Assembly (NCBI GenBank): GCA_934476085.1 | Contig: CAKSNE010000010.1 | Location: 1-61,225, forward strand | DNA: 61,225 nt | Reading direction: 5' to 3' | From: an uncultured Eubacteriales bacterium | GTDB lineage: Bacteria; Bacillota; Clostridia; Oscillospirales; Acutalibacteraceae | Shown: one piece after another, positions 7,858 through 16,875 of the stretch | How the letters are laid out: each line of letters begins with the position of its first letter | How positions within the stretch are numbered: the first letter of the stretch is position 1 | Notes under the pieces: model-generated | Told to the model about the DNA's origin: nothing | Seen by the model: only the letters and a program-made list of their open reading frames with translations | Databases searched by the model: none | Program-made: the position numbers and the translations under genes

Positions 7858-9777
7858 TTATAAAATTCTGCTGCTTGAACAAGTAAAATAAATAACCTGA
7901 TACTTATCGGCAATGGTTTTTAACAGCTCTTTTAATTTAACAAAAGTACTGTCATCAACCATTGCAAAAACATCATCTAAAATAATAAACGGTTTTTCTT
8001 TTTCAAAAACTACATCTATTAGTGCCATTCTTGAAGCAAATTCAATAATAGATTTTGTGCCAGATGAAAAATATTCTAAATCTCTTATTGCTCCTTTATC
8101 TGAAATACAAACATCAAGTTCCGTATTTAACATAGCCTCGTCAAACTTTTGATTTAAAAACAAGGAAATATAATTTTTAAAAGAGTCTTCTACCCTGCTT
8201 TTATATTTAACAGATAGATTTTCTTTAGCAGTTTTTAAAAGTTCAATAGCTTTTAAAATTGCCTGATAATTCTCATTAAATTCGATGAACTTATTTGATA
8301 AAGAGTCAATTCTTTGCTCAACTTCAAGTTTTTTATCAACAACTAAACTTAGTTTAGCCGATTTTTCAGAAAGTAAAATTATTTCCGAGGAAATATCATC
8401 AATATCTTTACGAACTTCTGCTTCCTTTTTCTTTAATTCTTCCGGAGTTTTTGATTTTATATTTTCTTTAAAAGATTTTAAATTTTCTTCTTTATAATAT
8501 TTTTTTGCCTTAATAAAAAACTCTTGATATTCATTTTTAGCGTTATTATAAGCAAATAAATCATTTCTTAATTCATTTACAACTTTGTCAGCATCATCGG
8601 TATCAAGCTTATATTTTAAAAGCATTTTTGATAGTTGATCAGTGCTTTTATTTATTTCTCTGTTTCTTTTATATTTTGAAACAGATAAATAAATATCAAT
8701 ACCAATAGCGATTGTTGCAAAAATAAAAATCAAACTTGTATATTCTGTTTTTTTAAACCCAATACCCGTTGTCATAGTATAAATTATACCAACTACAAAC
8801 AAAATCCAAAAAACAACTGTAATTAAAGATAAAACTTTATGCCCGATTTTAGAAAAAGATTTTTCTTTTAAAAGTTTGATTTTTTCATTTTTTATTGAAA
8901 TTTCATCTATTTCTTTATCACTCGGCATATTTTCGCCGTATTTATTTTCGTAAAACTCAATTTTTTCCTTTTCATCTTTACATTTTGATACAAGCGAGTT
9001 ATAATGCATAATTTTTTGCTTAACAACAGACACTTCTGAATTTTCAAAAATCAAAGAATGAATGTTCTCCAGCTCTTTTTCACTGTTCTTTTTATTTTCT
9101 TTTAATCTATCAAGTTCAATTTCGTTAAGTTCAAGTGTTTGTTCCGCTTTTTTTATTTCATATAAATTGTTTTGTAACTCTGAAATTTTTTCTTTTAATT
9201 GCGGTAATAACCCTTTGTTACCTATTGTTTGATATTGTCGGCTGCGTTTTGTAAGATTTTCAACCGCAGTATCATAATTTGCTAAATCATCAGTATCATT
9301 AATTAAAGATGAAATTTTTGAAGAAAGTGAAATAGGTACTTTAAAATCTGTATTTAAGCTTTGATAATATATGCATCTTTCAAAGCTTTTTAAATCTATA
9401 CCAAATATCTCTTCGCCTATGTTTTCGGTAAAATCGTTGCTTTTGAGTCCTGTTTTTAAATCATATAATGAAAATTCATCATCAGATTGTTTTTGACTGA
9501 ATGATCTCTCAATTCTATATTCATTATTTTCGATAGAAAAATCAATATAGCCACCAAAAACGCCGCCTTGCCAAGGTGTAAATTTCAATCTTTCATTATC
9601 AGTAATCTTTTTAGTTCTTGTGTTGTTAAATCCATAAAACATAGCCTTGATAAATGCACAAAAAGTGCTTTTCCCAAAGCCGTTTTCTTCGTTTATAACA
9701 GTAATATCTTCACTAAACTCAAAAGAAAAATCACTTAATTTTCCGAAATTGTTAATATAACATTTTATAAGTTTCAT
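7858..9777 (-). CDS. YhaN/SbcC-like AAA ATPase with internal membrane hairpin
   Basis: A 639-residue SMC/Rad50-like ATPase. The Walker A loop is in the N terminus (NEENGFGKSTFCAFIKAMFYGF). Long coiled coils flank the middle, where two hydrophobic segments (about residues 315-370, for example LITVVFWILFVVGIIY) suggest a membrane hairpin. The C terminus has the ABC signature-like SSGTKS and Walker B FIILDDVFAMVDD. YhaN of Bacillus has the same design but is longer (over 900 residues), so this is a short version. The gene overlaps the metallophosphoesterase gene upstream by four bases (ATGA), as for yhaO-yhaN. The pair resembles SbcD-SbcC and may act in DNA end processing at the membrane; that role is inferred. 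Confidence 0.85.
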   Translation of the reverse strand: MKLIKCYINNFGKLSDFSFEFSEDITVINEENGFGKSTFCAFIKAMFYGFNNTRTKKITDNERLKFTPWQGGVFGGYIDFSIENNEYRIERSFSQKQSDDEFSLYDLKTGLKSNDFTENIGEEIFGIDLKSFERCIYYQSLNTDFKVPISLSSKISSLINDTDDLANYDTAVENLTKRSRQYQTIGNKGLLPQLKEKISELQNNLYEIKKAEQTLELNEIELDRLKENKKNSEKELENIHSLIFENSEVSVVKQKIMHYNSLVSKCKDEKEKIEFYENKYGENMPSDKEIDEISIKNEKIKLLKEKSFSKIGHKVLSLITVVFWILFVVGIIYTMTTGIGFKKTEYTSLIFIFATIAIGIDIYLSVSKYKRNREINKSTDQLSKMLLKYKLDTDDADKVVNELRNDLFAYNNAKNEYQEFFIKAKKYYKEENLKSFKENIKSKTPEELKKKEAEVRKDIDDISSEIILLSEKSAKLSLVVDKKLEVEQRIDSLSNKFIEFNENYQAILKAIELLKTAKENLSVKYKSRVEDSFKNYISLFLNQKFDEAMLNTELDVCISDKGAIRDLEYFSSGTKSIIEFASRMALIDVVFEKEKPFIILDDVFAMVDDSTFVKLKELLKTIADKYQVIYFTCSSSRIL

Positions 9778-10823
9778 AAATTGATTTCCTCGTTTTCGAG
9801 TGCATTTATTCCGGCTGTTATAACTTTGTTTCTTATATTTTCAGTTAAATCACTTTGCATACAAAGCCTTATAAACTCGCCTTTTAGCGAAATGTCATTT
9901 TTATAACTGTTATAATCAATATTTAAAGTAGAATTGTCTTTAATTGAAACATAAAAAAATCGTTCATTAAAACATTGTTCCAAAAATGAAATATCTTTAA
10001 TCAATTTTTCATTATATTTGCCTGTTAGGTTTACTCTTACAATACTTTTTTGATCAATATTTTTAGTTGCTTCTTCTATTCTATCTTTAATTTGTGCATT
10101 TGATAATGTATCAGAAATATCAACATCTACTTCACAAGAAACACGTGATGACATTTTGATAAATTCATAATTCTGTTTTTGAGTATCAATAAGATAAAAG
10201 CCTTTTTCACCGTATTCACCAAAACCTCGGCCATCTAAAATGCCGCAATAGTTATAAAAACCTCTATCATCTATTTTGCCACATCCGCCCTTATGAATAT
10301 GACCTAATGCTAAATAATCAATATTTTTATTCTTTAACGCAGGTAAATTAACTAAATAATTGCCATATTCACCGGAAACAGAACCATGCATAACAGCAAC
10401 GTTATAACTATTTTCATCAAATATCACATCATCATAATTATTAACAAGCGGATTAATAAGTCCTATACTCACATTATCATAATTATATTTTTCAAAATTT
10501 TTATCAAGAATTTTAAGATTTTCAGGAACATCTATTTTAAATGAAATATTTTCATCATGATTACCCTTTAAATAAAGAAAATCTATATTTTCAGCAGATT
10601 TTATTTTATCAAAAACAAACTGACAAGTTTTTCTTGAAACATTTTCACAATCAAAAAAGTCCCCTGCTATAATAATGACTTCAACGAAGTTATCAATAGC
10701 AAAGGTAACTAATTTTTCAAAAGTTTTCAGTAATTCATTTCTTCGAACAACTGCCTTTTCGGTAGGCAAAGCACTATCTAACGGTGATTCTAAATGAATA
10801 TCACCGGTATGTATTATTCTCAT
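9774..10823 (-). CDS. YhaO/SbcD-like metallophosphoesterase (DNA repair exonuclease family)
   Basis: A 349-residue calcineurin-like phosphoesterase. The metal-binding motifs are in order: D-x-H in HTGDIHLESPL (about residues 8-10), GDFFDCE (about 55), GNHDE (about 93) and the GHIHKGG histidine pair (about 174). The family comprises Mn-dependent nucleases such as SbcD and Mre11. The C-terminal third is variable. It is translationally coupled by a four-base overlap to the ATPase gene that follows, which is the usual partner. It is the third gene of the trmB-deacetylase-yhaO-yhaN operon. Confidence 0.88.
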   Translation of the reverse strand: MRIIHTGDIHLESPLDSALPTEKAVVRRNELLKTFEKLVTFAIDNFVEVIIIAGDFFDCENVSRKTCQFVFDKIKSAENIDFLYLKGNHDENISFKIDVPENLKILDKNFEKYNYDNVSIGLINPLVNNYDDVIFDENSYNVAVMHGSVSGEYGNYLVNLPALKNKNIDYLALGHIHKGGCGKIDDRGFYNYCGILDGRGFGEYGEKGFYLIDTQKQNYEFIKMSSRVSCEVDVDISDTLSNAQIKDRIEEATKNIDQKSIVRVNLTGKYNEKLIKDISFLEQCFNERFFYVSIKDNSTLNIDYNSYKNDISLKGEFIRLCMQSDLTENIRNKVITAGINALENEEINL

Positions 10824-10832
10824 AATAAATCC

Positions 10833-11453
10833 TTAAAAATTAATTGCATTTGAGTAAACTATTCCTTTTTTCTTATTTGTTTTATAAACATCAAAAAGCT
10901 TTGATACTGTAACAAATTTATAGCCTTGTTCAAGAAGAGCCGGAACTATTATATCAAGTGCTTCAGCAGTTTTCATATTATAATCTGAATCGTGAAGCAA
11001 TATAACATCACCCGCTTTTACATTAGACAAAATAATTTTAGCGGTTTCTTCTTTTGGCTCATCAACCGACCAATCCTGTGAGCAGGTTCCGCTAATAAAA
11101 GTCAAATCTATTGTATCAAACATTAAATCATTGACACTAATAAATGGAGGTCTGAAAAATTCAGGCTTTTTACCTGTATATTTTTCAACTAATTCATTAG
11201 TTTTATTGATTTCATACTCAATTTCCTGTTTATCGATTTCAGTCATATTTTTATGATTTTGAGAATGATTTTGATACTCACAGCCAAGTGAAAGAGCACG
11301 ATCCATAACAGCCTTTACATCGTCAGAGATATTTTTACCGTTTACAAAAAATGTTGCAACAACGTTGTATTTTTCTACCCTATCGAGAACCGCAGGTGAG
11401 ACAATGTTATTAGGTCCGTCATCAAATGTTAAAGCTACATATTTTTCATTCAT
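10833..11453 (-). CDS. Polysaccharide deacetylase (NodB domain) without a visible export signal
   Basis: A 206-residue carbohydrate esterase family 4 domain. The motifs are complete: TFDDGP (catalytic base and metal aspartate), NHSQNH (metal histidines), RPPF, DWSVD and DVILLHD (catalytic histidine). Such enzymes remove N-acetyl groups from peptidoglycan or related sugars. The protein begins directly at the NodB domain: there is no signal peptide or membrane anchor, and the ribosome site (GGAGAG) fits this start, so it appears cytosolic as written. It begins four bases after the trmB stop. The substrate cannot be deduced. Confidence 0.88.
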   Translation of the reverse strand: MNEKYVALTFDDGPNNIVSPAVLDRVEKYNVVATFFVNGKNISDDVKAVMDRALSLGCEYQNHSQNHKNMTEIDKQEIEYEINKTNELVEKYTGKKPEFFRPPFISVNDLMFDTIDLTFISGTCSQDWSVDEPKEETAKIILSNVKAGDVILLHDSDYNMKTAEALDIIVPALLEQGYKFVTVSKLFDVYKTNKKKGIVYSNAINF

Positions 11454-11457
11454 AATT

Positions 11458-12138
11458 TTACTCTCCTTTGTTTAAACTTGTTTTTAAATAATAAATAGGC
11501 ATACCGAGTGATGAAAACTTTTCTTCATACTCGGTAACAATATTACCTTCAACATCACTATTATGTAAATCCAAAGATATATCATTAATAAAAAAGTCAT
11601 TGTCAGTAAAACTTTTTAAAGAATATTCAAAAAAATGAATATTATCAGTTTTCTGATAAATGTATGCATCATTCTTTAAAATAACTTTATAAATATCTAA
11701 AAATCTTTTTGCGGTTAATCTGTGACTTTCATATCTTTTTTTAGGAAATGGGCAAGAAAAATTAAGATATAAAGCCTTAATAGAGTTTTTATCTATATAT
11801 CTTTGTAAATACTCAGCACCGCAACATAAAAATTTAATATTATTTAATTTTTCATCTCTTGCAGTTTCAGCACCGCAAATTAAAACATTATCGCTTTTTT
11901 CAACAGCTAAAATATTAATATCAGGATTGTTTTTTGCAAAAGAAACAGCAAATCTTCCTTTACCGCAACCAATCTCTAAAACAACATCATTATCATTAAA
12001 AAACAATTCTTTAAAATCGAGCAAATCAGTTGGCTTTATCTCACGCTGATCTCGCCTTGAATCATCTCTTAAATCAATAAAATATTGATTACAATTTTCT
12101 ATTCTTGTATCAATATTTTTCTTTCTTCTCATTCTCAA
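11458..12138 (-). CDS. trmB: tRNA (guanine-N7)-methyltransferase family protein, TrmB-like
   Basis: A class I methyltransferase of 226 residues. The SAM motif is VLEIGCGKGRF, and the C terminus has the TrmB pieces KTDN, SLDLHNS, EGN and TEYEEKFSSLG, so the family is clear. TrmB makes m7G46 in tRNA. The motif that normally reads NFSDPWPKKRHEKRRLT is here NFSCPFPKKRYESHRLT: the D, H and first R that I recall as important in E. coli TrmB are C, Y and H. The start is uncertain: TTG at 12138 gives MRMRRKKN and has GGTGAT upstream; ATG at 12132 and GTG at 12147 are alternatives. It is the first gene of the operon with the deacetylase and yhaO-yhaN genes. Confidence 0.85.
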   Translation of the reverse strand: MRMRRKKNIDTRIENCNQYFIDLRDDSRRDQREIKPTDLLDFKELFFNDNDVVLEIGCGKGRFAVSFAKNNPDINILAVEKSDNVLICGAETARDEKLNNIKFLCCGAEYLQRYIDKNSIKALYLNFSCPFPKKRYESHRLTAKRFLDIYKVILKNDAYIYQKTDNIHFFEYSLKSFTDNDFFINDISLDLHNSDVEGNIVTEYEEKFSSLGMPIYYLKTSLNKGE

Positions 12139-12192
12139 ATATATCACCGAAAAGTATTATAACATAATTTCTCGTATTTCTCAATATTTTTA

Positions 12193-12221
12193 TTGAAATT
12201 TAAAATTTTATATGTTATATT
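12193..12221 (+). promoter_or_regulatory. Probable promoter of the beta-galactosidase gene
   Basis: TTGAAA (12193-12198), 17 bases, TATATT (12216-12221). The 115-base gap to the divergent trmB operon is very AT-rich. I see no clear operator palindrome. Confidence 0.6.
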
Positions 12222-12263
12222 AAAAAATATACAATTTTTTCGGATATATCGGAGGGGAAAATA

Positions 12264-15263
12264 ATGAAAAAATTTGATTTAAAAGTTTTATCAAAACCAA
12301 CAATTTTTGAACAAAATACAATAGAACCACATACTAATTTAAGAACGGATAAAGAATATTGTTTTGAAGGAGAAAATCCTACTGCTATTTACCTAAACGG
12401 CAACTGGAAATTCAAATATTCTGAAAAACAAAACGAATTTGAAGGATTTGAAAACGAAAAATATGATGTAACTGATTGGGATTTAATACCTGTACCGGGT
12501 GAAATTGAATTGAATTGCAATGAAAGAGATCCTTATTATATTAACACAGGTTTTACATTCAACGGCAGAGATCAATTAGAACAGCCTGATATTCCTAAGG
12601 ATATACCAACAGGATATTATGTTTTTAACTTTGATATGCCTGCTTCTTGGAAAAAATCAGATAGAAAAGTTATTTGTTTTCAAGGCGTTGAAACCGCTTT
12701 CGCTTTATTTTTAAACGGCGAATACATAGGTTACAGCGAAGATTCATTTACGCCTGCTGAATTTGATTTGACTGATTATATTAAACCGAAAAACAACCGA
12801 CTTGCGGTTAAAGTTTTCCGTTATTCAACAGCTACATGGCTTGAAGATCAAGATTTTTGGCGTATGTTTGGCATTTTCAGAGATGTTGTTTTATACAGAA
12901 CAAACAGGGTTTATATTGAAGATTTTCATTTAAAATATAATATAGAAAATAATTATAAAGATGTAAACTGTGAGCTTGGTATTTCGGTTGAAAATACAAC
13001 AGATAAAACAGTTAATTATACTATTAAAGCCGAACTTAGTGATGTTTATTCTGAAAAAATCACAATTGAAGTTCCTGCTAATTCAACAGAAACAGTTGTA
13101 TTACCGTTTAAAATAGAAAATGCAACTTTGTGGAACTGTGAAAAGCCTTATCTTTACTCACTTACAATAAAAGATAAATACGAAACAATTAATTATGATA
13201 TTGGATTTAAAGAAGTAAAAATTGATGGTGTTAAAATGTTCTTAAACGGTGAAATTCTAAAATTTCACGGTGTAAACCGTCATGAATTTGCTGCTGAAAC
13301 AGGCAGATATATTACTCGTGAACAAATGGAAGAAGATATCATCAATATTAAGCGCAATAATATCAATTCAATTCGTACCTCCCACTACCCTAACCATCCT
13401 TATTTTTATGAGTTATGTGATAAATATGGTTTGTATGTAATGGATGAAACCAACCTTGAAACTCACGGAAGCTGGGATTACAGCGGTAATTTTTGTGCAA
13501 ATGCTGTTCCCGGTGATTTTGATTACTGGACCGGAGCAGTTGTTCGAAGAGCTGAAAATATGGTTATGCGTGACAAGAACCATGCTTGTATCGTAAGCTG
13601 GTCACTCGGTAATGAGTCTTATGATGGTGACAATTTCTTTAAAATGAGAGAAAAAATTCTTGAAATTGATAATACTTTGCCAATCCATTACGAAGGAATT
13701 TGCCATGGCAAACGTAATAATACAGGTCTTTCGGATATATATTCAATGATGTACCCTAACCCTGATAATTTGAAAAAGGAATTAGAAGAACATAAATTCA
13801 AATCACCGTATATTGCAGTTGAATATGCTCATTGTATGGGCAATTCTGTCGGCGACTTGTTTAAATACTGCGATTTATTTAAACTCGAAGGCTACGCAGG
13901 CGGTTTTATTTGGGATTATATCGACCAAGGTTTATATAATTATGATGTCAACGGCAAAAAATACATTGCTTATGGCGGACAATTTGACGCAGCAAGCGAA
14001 ACTACTTTCTGCGGAAACGGTATTGTAAATGCTGACAGAACAAATACTCCTGAAATGCAGGAAGTTAAAGCTTGCTATAAATTTGTTGATTTTAACATTA
14101 CCGAAAATTCTGTTTCAGTTAAAAATAATTATAAATTTACAAATTTAAACGAATATACCTTTAAGCTCACGATATTAAAAAATGGCTCAGTTGTTTCAGT
14201 AACAAGATTTAACTTAGACTCAAAACCCGGTGAAATAGCTGTTTATAATTTCAAAAAGCCTGACTTTATCGGTGAAATTGCAATTATTGCAAGTATGCAT
14301 TTAAAAAATGATACTGAATATGCTAAAAAAGATTATGAATTAGCATTTGATCAATATGTATTTACTGAAACTCAAGAAAAGCCTGCTAAAATCAGCGGAA
14401 AACTTGAATTAATTAATATCAGAAATCCTATTATCGGCGTTAAAGGCAAGGATTATCACATTGCATTCTCTACTAAAAACGGTTCTATGGTTTCATACAA
14501 CTACAAAGGCAAAGAAATGCTTCATGAACCTGTTAAAATCAATTTTTGGCGTGCAATTACTGATAATGACAGAGGTAATGAAATTGATTTTAAATCAGGA
14601 ATTTGGAAAACAGCCGGTGCTTTTTCAAGATATACCGATTGGAAAAGCGAAATTGTAGATAACAATGCTATAATCACTTGTAAGTTTAAACTTTTTGCTG
14701 ATAAAGACATTTTTGTAAAACTTATTACAACAGTTATGCCAAATGGCGATGTTAAATTTGATTATGAATATTTAGGTGCTGAAAATATGCCGAAATTCCC
14801 GCTAGCCGGAATTACTGTTTCTCTTAAAAAAGAGTTTTCAAATCTATCTTGGTACGGACTAGGTCCTGAACACACATACTCAGATAAATTTGTCGGCGGA
14901 AAATTAGGCATTTATAATACTTTGGTAGAAAATCAATTTCCAAAATATATGCGTCCGCAAGAATACGGAAACAGATATCAAACTCGCTGGATGAAGCTTA
15001 CAAACAAAGACAATCTAGGTTTTATTTTTAAAGCTGAAACTCCTATTGATATGTCTGCTATCAGTTACACTGCTGATGAGTTAGAGTCTGCTATTATACC
15101 AACTTATTTACCTAAACCATACTGCACAAGAGTAAATTTAAATGGATTTATGAGCGGTGTAGGCGGTGATAATTCTTGGGGTGCTACTGTTCACGAAGAA
15201 TTTACACACGATCCAAAAGTCCCGATTAAATTCTCGGTTACTATGTCTCTTATCAACAAATAA
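12264..15263 (+). CDS. lacZ: Beta-galactosidase, glycoside hydrolase family 2 (LacZ type)
   Basis: A 999-residue cytosolic enzyme that hydrolyses terminal beta-galactosides such as lactose; E. coli LacZ has 1024. The order of domains is the usual one: sugar-binding jelly roll, immunoglobulin-like domain, TIM barrel and C-terminal small-chain domain. In the barrel are FHGVNRHEF, the acid/base Glu in WSLGNES (about E451), and the nucleophile Glu in VEYAHCMGNS (about E520), followed by FIWDYIDQGL. The ribosome site is strong (GGAGGGG). It stands alone, without a transporter or regulator beside it, and ends at a terminator shared with spoVAF. galE, which handles galactose further on, is 44 kb away. 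Confidence 0.96.
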   Translation: MKKFDLKVLSKPTIFEQNTIEPHTNLRTDKEYCFEGENPTAIYLNGNWKFKYSEKQNEFEGFENEKYDVTDWDLIPVPGEIELNCNERDPYYINTGFTFNGRDQLEQPDIPKDIPTGYYVFNFDMPASWKKSDRKVICFQGVETAFALFLNGEYIGYSEDSFTPAEFDLTDYIKPKNNRLAVKVFRYSTATWLEDQDFWRMFGIFRDVVLYRTNRVYIEDFHLKYNIENNYKDVNCELGISVENTTDKTVNYTIKAELSDVYSEKITIEVPANSTETVVLPFKIENATLWNCEKPYLYSLTIKDKYETINYDIGFKEVKIDGVKMFLNGEILKFHGVNRHEFAAETGRYITREQMEEDIINIKRNNINSIRTSHYPNHPYFYELCDKYGLYVMDETNLETHGSWDYSGNFCANAVPGDFDYWTGAVVRRAENMVMRDKNHACIVSWSLGNESYDGDNFFKMREKILEIDNTLPIHYEGICHGKRNNTGLSDIYSMMYPNPDNLKKELEEHKFKSPYIAVEYAHCMGNSVGDLFKYCDLFKLEGYAGGFIWDYIDQGLYNYDVNGKKYIAYGGQFDAASETTFCGNGIVNADRTNTPEMQEVKACYKFVDFNITENSVSVKNNYKFTNLNEYTFKLTILKNGSVVSVTRFNLDSKPGEIAVYNFKKPDFIGEIAIIASMHLKNDTEYAKKDYELAFDQYVFTETQEKPAKISGKLELINIRNPIIGVKGKDYHIAFSTKNGSMVSYNYKGKEMLHEPVKINFWRAITDNDRGNEIDFKSGIWKTAGAFSRYTDWKSEIVDNNAIITCKFKLFADKDIFVKLITTVMPNGDVKFDYEYLGAENMPKFPLAGITVSLKKEFSNLSWYGLGPEHTYSDKFVGGKLGIYNTLVENQFPKYMRPQEYGNRYQTRWMKLTNKDNLGFIFKAETPIDMSAISYTADELESAIIPTYLPKPYCTRVNLNGFMSGVGGDNSWGATVHEEFTHDPKVPIKFSVTMSLINK

Positions 15264-15270
15264 TATTTTT

Positions 15271-15303
15271 AAAAGGTAATCGCTAAAAGCGATTACCTTT
15301 TTT
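15271..15303 (+). terminator. Bidirectional terminator between lacZ and the spoVAF-like gene
   Basis: Arms AAAAGGTAATCGCT and AGCGATTACCTTTT with a three-base loop, A tract on one side and T tract on the other. It overlaps the stop codon of the minus-strand gene and serves both converging genes. Confidence 0.92.
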
Positions 15304-16717
15304 ACTTTTTCTTTTCGAATTTTGCAAGTGGATATCTAATTAATAAATGTTTTAGAACTTTAAAATTAAAAGGAATTATAGGCCACAAATAACCATGCTG
15401 TTCATCAAAAGTTTTGGTTGTAATGACAATTAATGATTCTAAAACAAACCCAATTATAAATCCCCATATTCCGAAAAAACCTGTAAGAACTATCAAAAAC
15501 CATCTAAATACTTTAACTGCATTACCAAGTTCAGGATTTGGAATACAATGATTTGATATAGCAGATGCTACTGCAAATAAAATTGAGTCAGCAAGCAATA
15601 AATTCATTGAAATAGCAAAGTCTCCTAAAATCAGACCGCCTATTATACTAAATGCCGATTCTACATTTGAAGGTGTGTGTAATGCTGAAAGTCGCAGTAT
15701 TTCAAGCCAGAATTCAATAAATATTATTTGTGAAAAAACAGAAATTTCCGCAACTTCTGTCGGTACTAAAAACGAAAAACAGTTATACGGCGAATTTGGG
15801 TACTTAACAATAAGCATAAAAATCGGAACCAGATACAAAGCAACAGGAATTGCTATCATTCTTATAATTCGTGTTAGTGTGCCTACTATCGGAGTTTGGT
15901 AATAGTCTTCGACATATTGTGTAAAATATAAAAGAGTTGTCGGAATTATCAACGCAGTCGGAGAAGTATCTACTAACAAAACAATATGCCCTTCCATTAT
16001 ATGTGCTGCAATTGTTTCCGGACGCTCAGAAACTCTGAATAAAGGCATAGGATTATACCATTTTTTCTTTATTAAGACTTCTTCAAGACTTTTTTCACCC
16101 ATTGTTAAAGCATGAATATCAATGCTATTTAATTTAGAAATAACTTTATTTAAAAGTTTTTTATCAACTTTATCTTCAATGTAACCAACTGCCACATCGG
16201 TTTTTGAAACTCTTCCGACTTTAACATCTTCAAAAACAAGCTTCGGATCTCTTATTCTCCTTCTTATCAACGCAGTATTAAAGATAATTGTTTCAACTAA
16301 ATCATCTCTGGCTCCTCTGGTTGCTTTCTCAATATGCGACTCTGAAGGCTCTCTTGCAGGATATTCTCTGGTATCAACTAAAACAGCTGTTGTATCGCCA
16401 TCAATCAATAATGCAACCTGACCCGATAAAACTTCGTCTATAACCTTGTTTAAATCATTTTCGACTGAAGCTTCTATATAAGGTATGTTTTGGAGCATAA
16501 CTTTTCTTGCTGTATCTTTTTTGTCATCTTTTACTTTTTGTAATTCTTTCATTACATGAACCATTATTGTATCTTTAACAAAGCCGTCAATAAATAATAA
16601 ATAAGCTTTTTTATTATCTACAATAATTTCTCGTAAAATTACATCAAAACTTTTTTGAACGGGCAAAATTTCTTTAATTACTTTAGCATTTTCATCAATA
16701 TTTGAAGATATTTTCAT
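15302..16717 (-). CDS. spoVAF: GerA-family spore membrane protein, SpoVAF-like
   Basis: A 471-residue protein with a soluble N-terminal half and about five hydrophobic segments in the C-terminal half, the layout of GerAA/SpoVAF germination proteins. Family pieces include VDNKKAYLLFIDGF, FNTALIRRRIRDPKL and VAVGYIEDKVD. The run RVSERPETIAAHIMEGHIV then LVDTSPTALI is closer to SpoVAF than to GerAA in my memory. It would sit in the inner forespore membrane and act in germination, possibly with the SpoVA dipicolinate channel. None of spoVAA-AE is beside it, and no second germinant-receptor subunit is present. I found no convincing forespore promoter. It is divergent from mreB. Confidence 0.8.
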   Translation of the reverse strand: MKISSNIDENAKVIKEILPVQKSFDVILREIIVDNKKAYLLFIDGFVKDTIMVHVMKELQKVKDDKKDTARKVMLQNIPYIEASVENDLNKVIDEVLSGQVALLIDGDTTAVLVDTREYPAREPSESHIEKATRGARDDLVETIIFNTALIRRRIRDPKLVFEDVKVGRVSKTDVAVGYIEDKVDKKLLNKVISKLNSIDIHALTMGEKSLEEVLIKKKWYNPMPLFRVSERPETIAAHIMEGHIVLLVDTSPTALIIPTTLLYFTQYVEDYYQTPIVGTLTRIIRMIAIPVALYLVPIFMLIVKYPNSPYNCFSFLVPTEVAEISVFSQIIFIEFWLEILRLSALHTPSNVESAFSIIGGLILGDFAISMNLLLADSILFAVASAISNHCIPNPELGNAVKVFRWFLIVLTGFFGIWGFIIGFVLESLIVITTKTFDEQHGYLWPIIPFNFKVLKHLLIRYPLAKFEKKK

Positions 16718-16788
16718 TAAATTCTCTCCTGTTTAATAACTAATAATATTATTTTGCAAAAAAAAATTAAAAATATTAAAAATAGTGG

Positions 16789-16817
16789 TTGTTTAATTTT
16801 AAAAATCTTGTTATAAT
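16789..16817 (+). promoter_or_regulatory. Probable promoter of the mreB operon
   Basis: TTGTTT (16789-16794), 17 bases, TATAAT (16812-16817). The start would be near 16824, giving a leader of about 50 bases. Confidence 0.6.
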
Positions 16818-16875
16818 ATAATAGATTAATTAGGTAACCGCTTAAAGTTACTTTTACATAAAGGAGAAAATTAAG

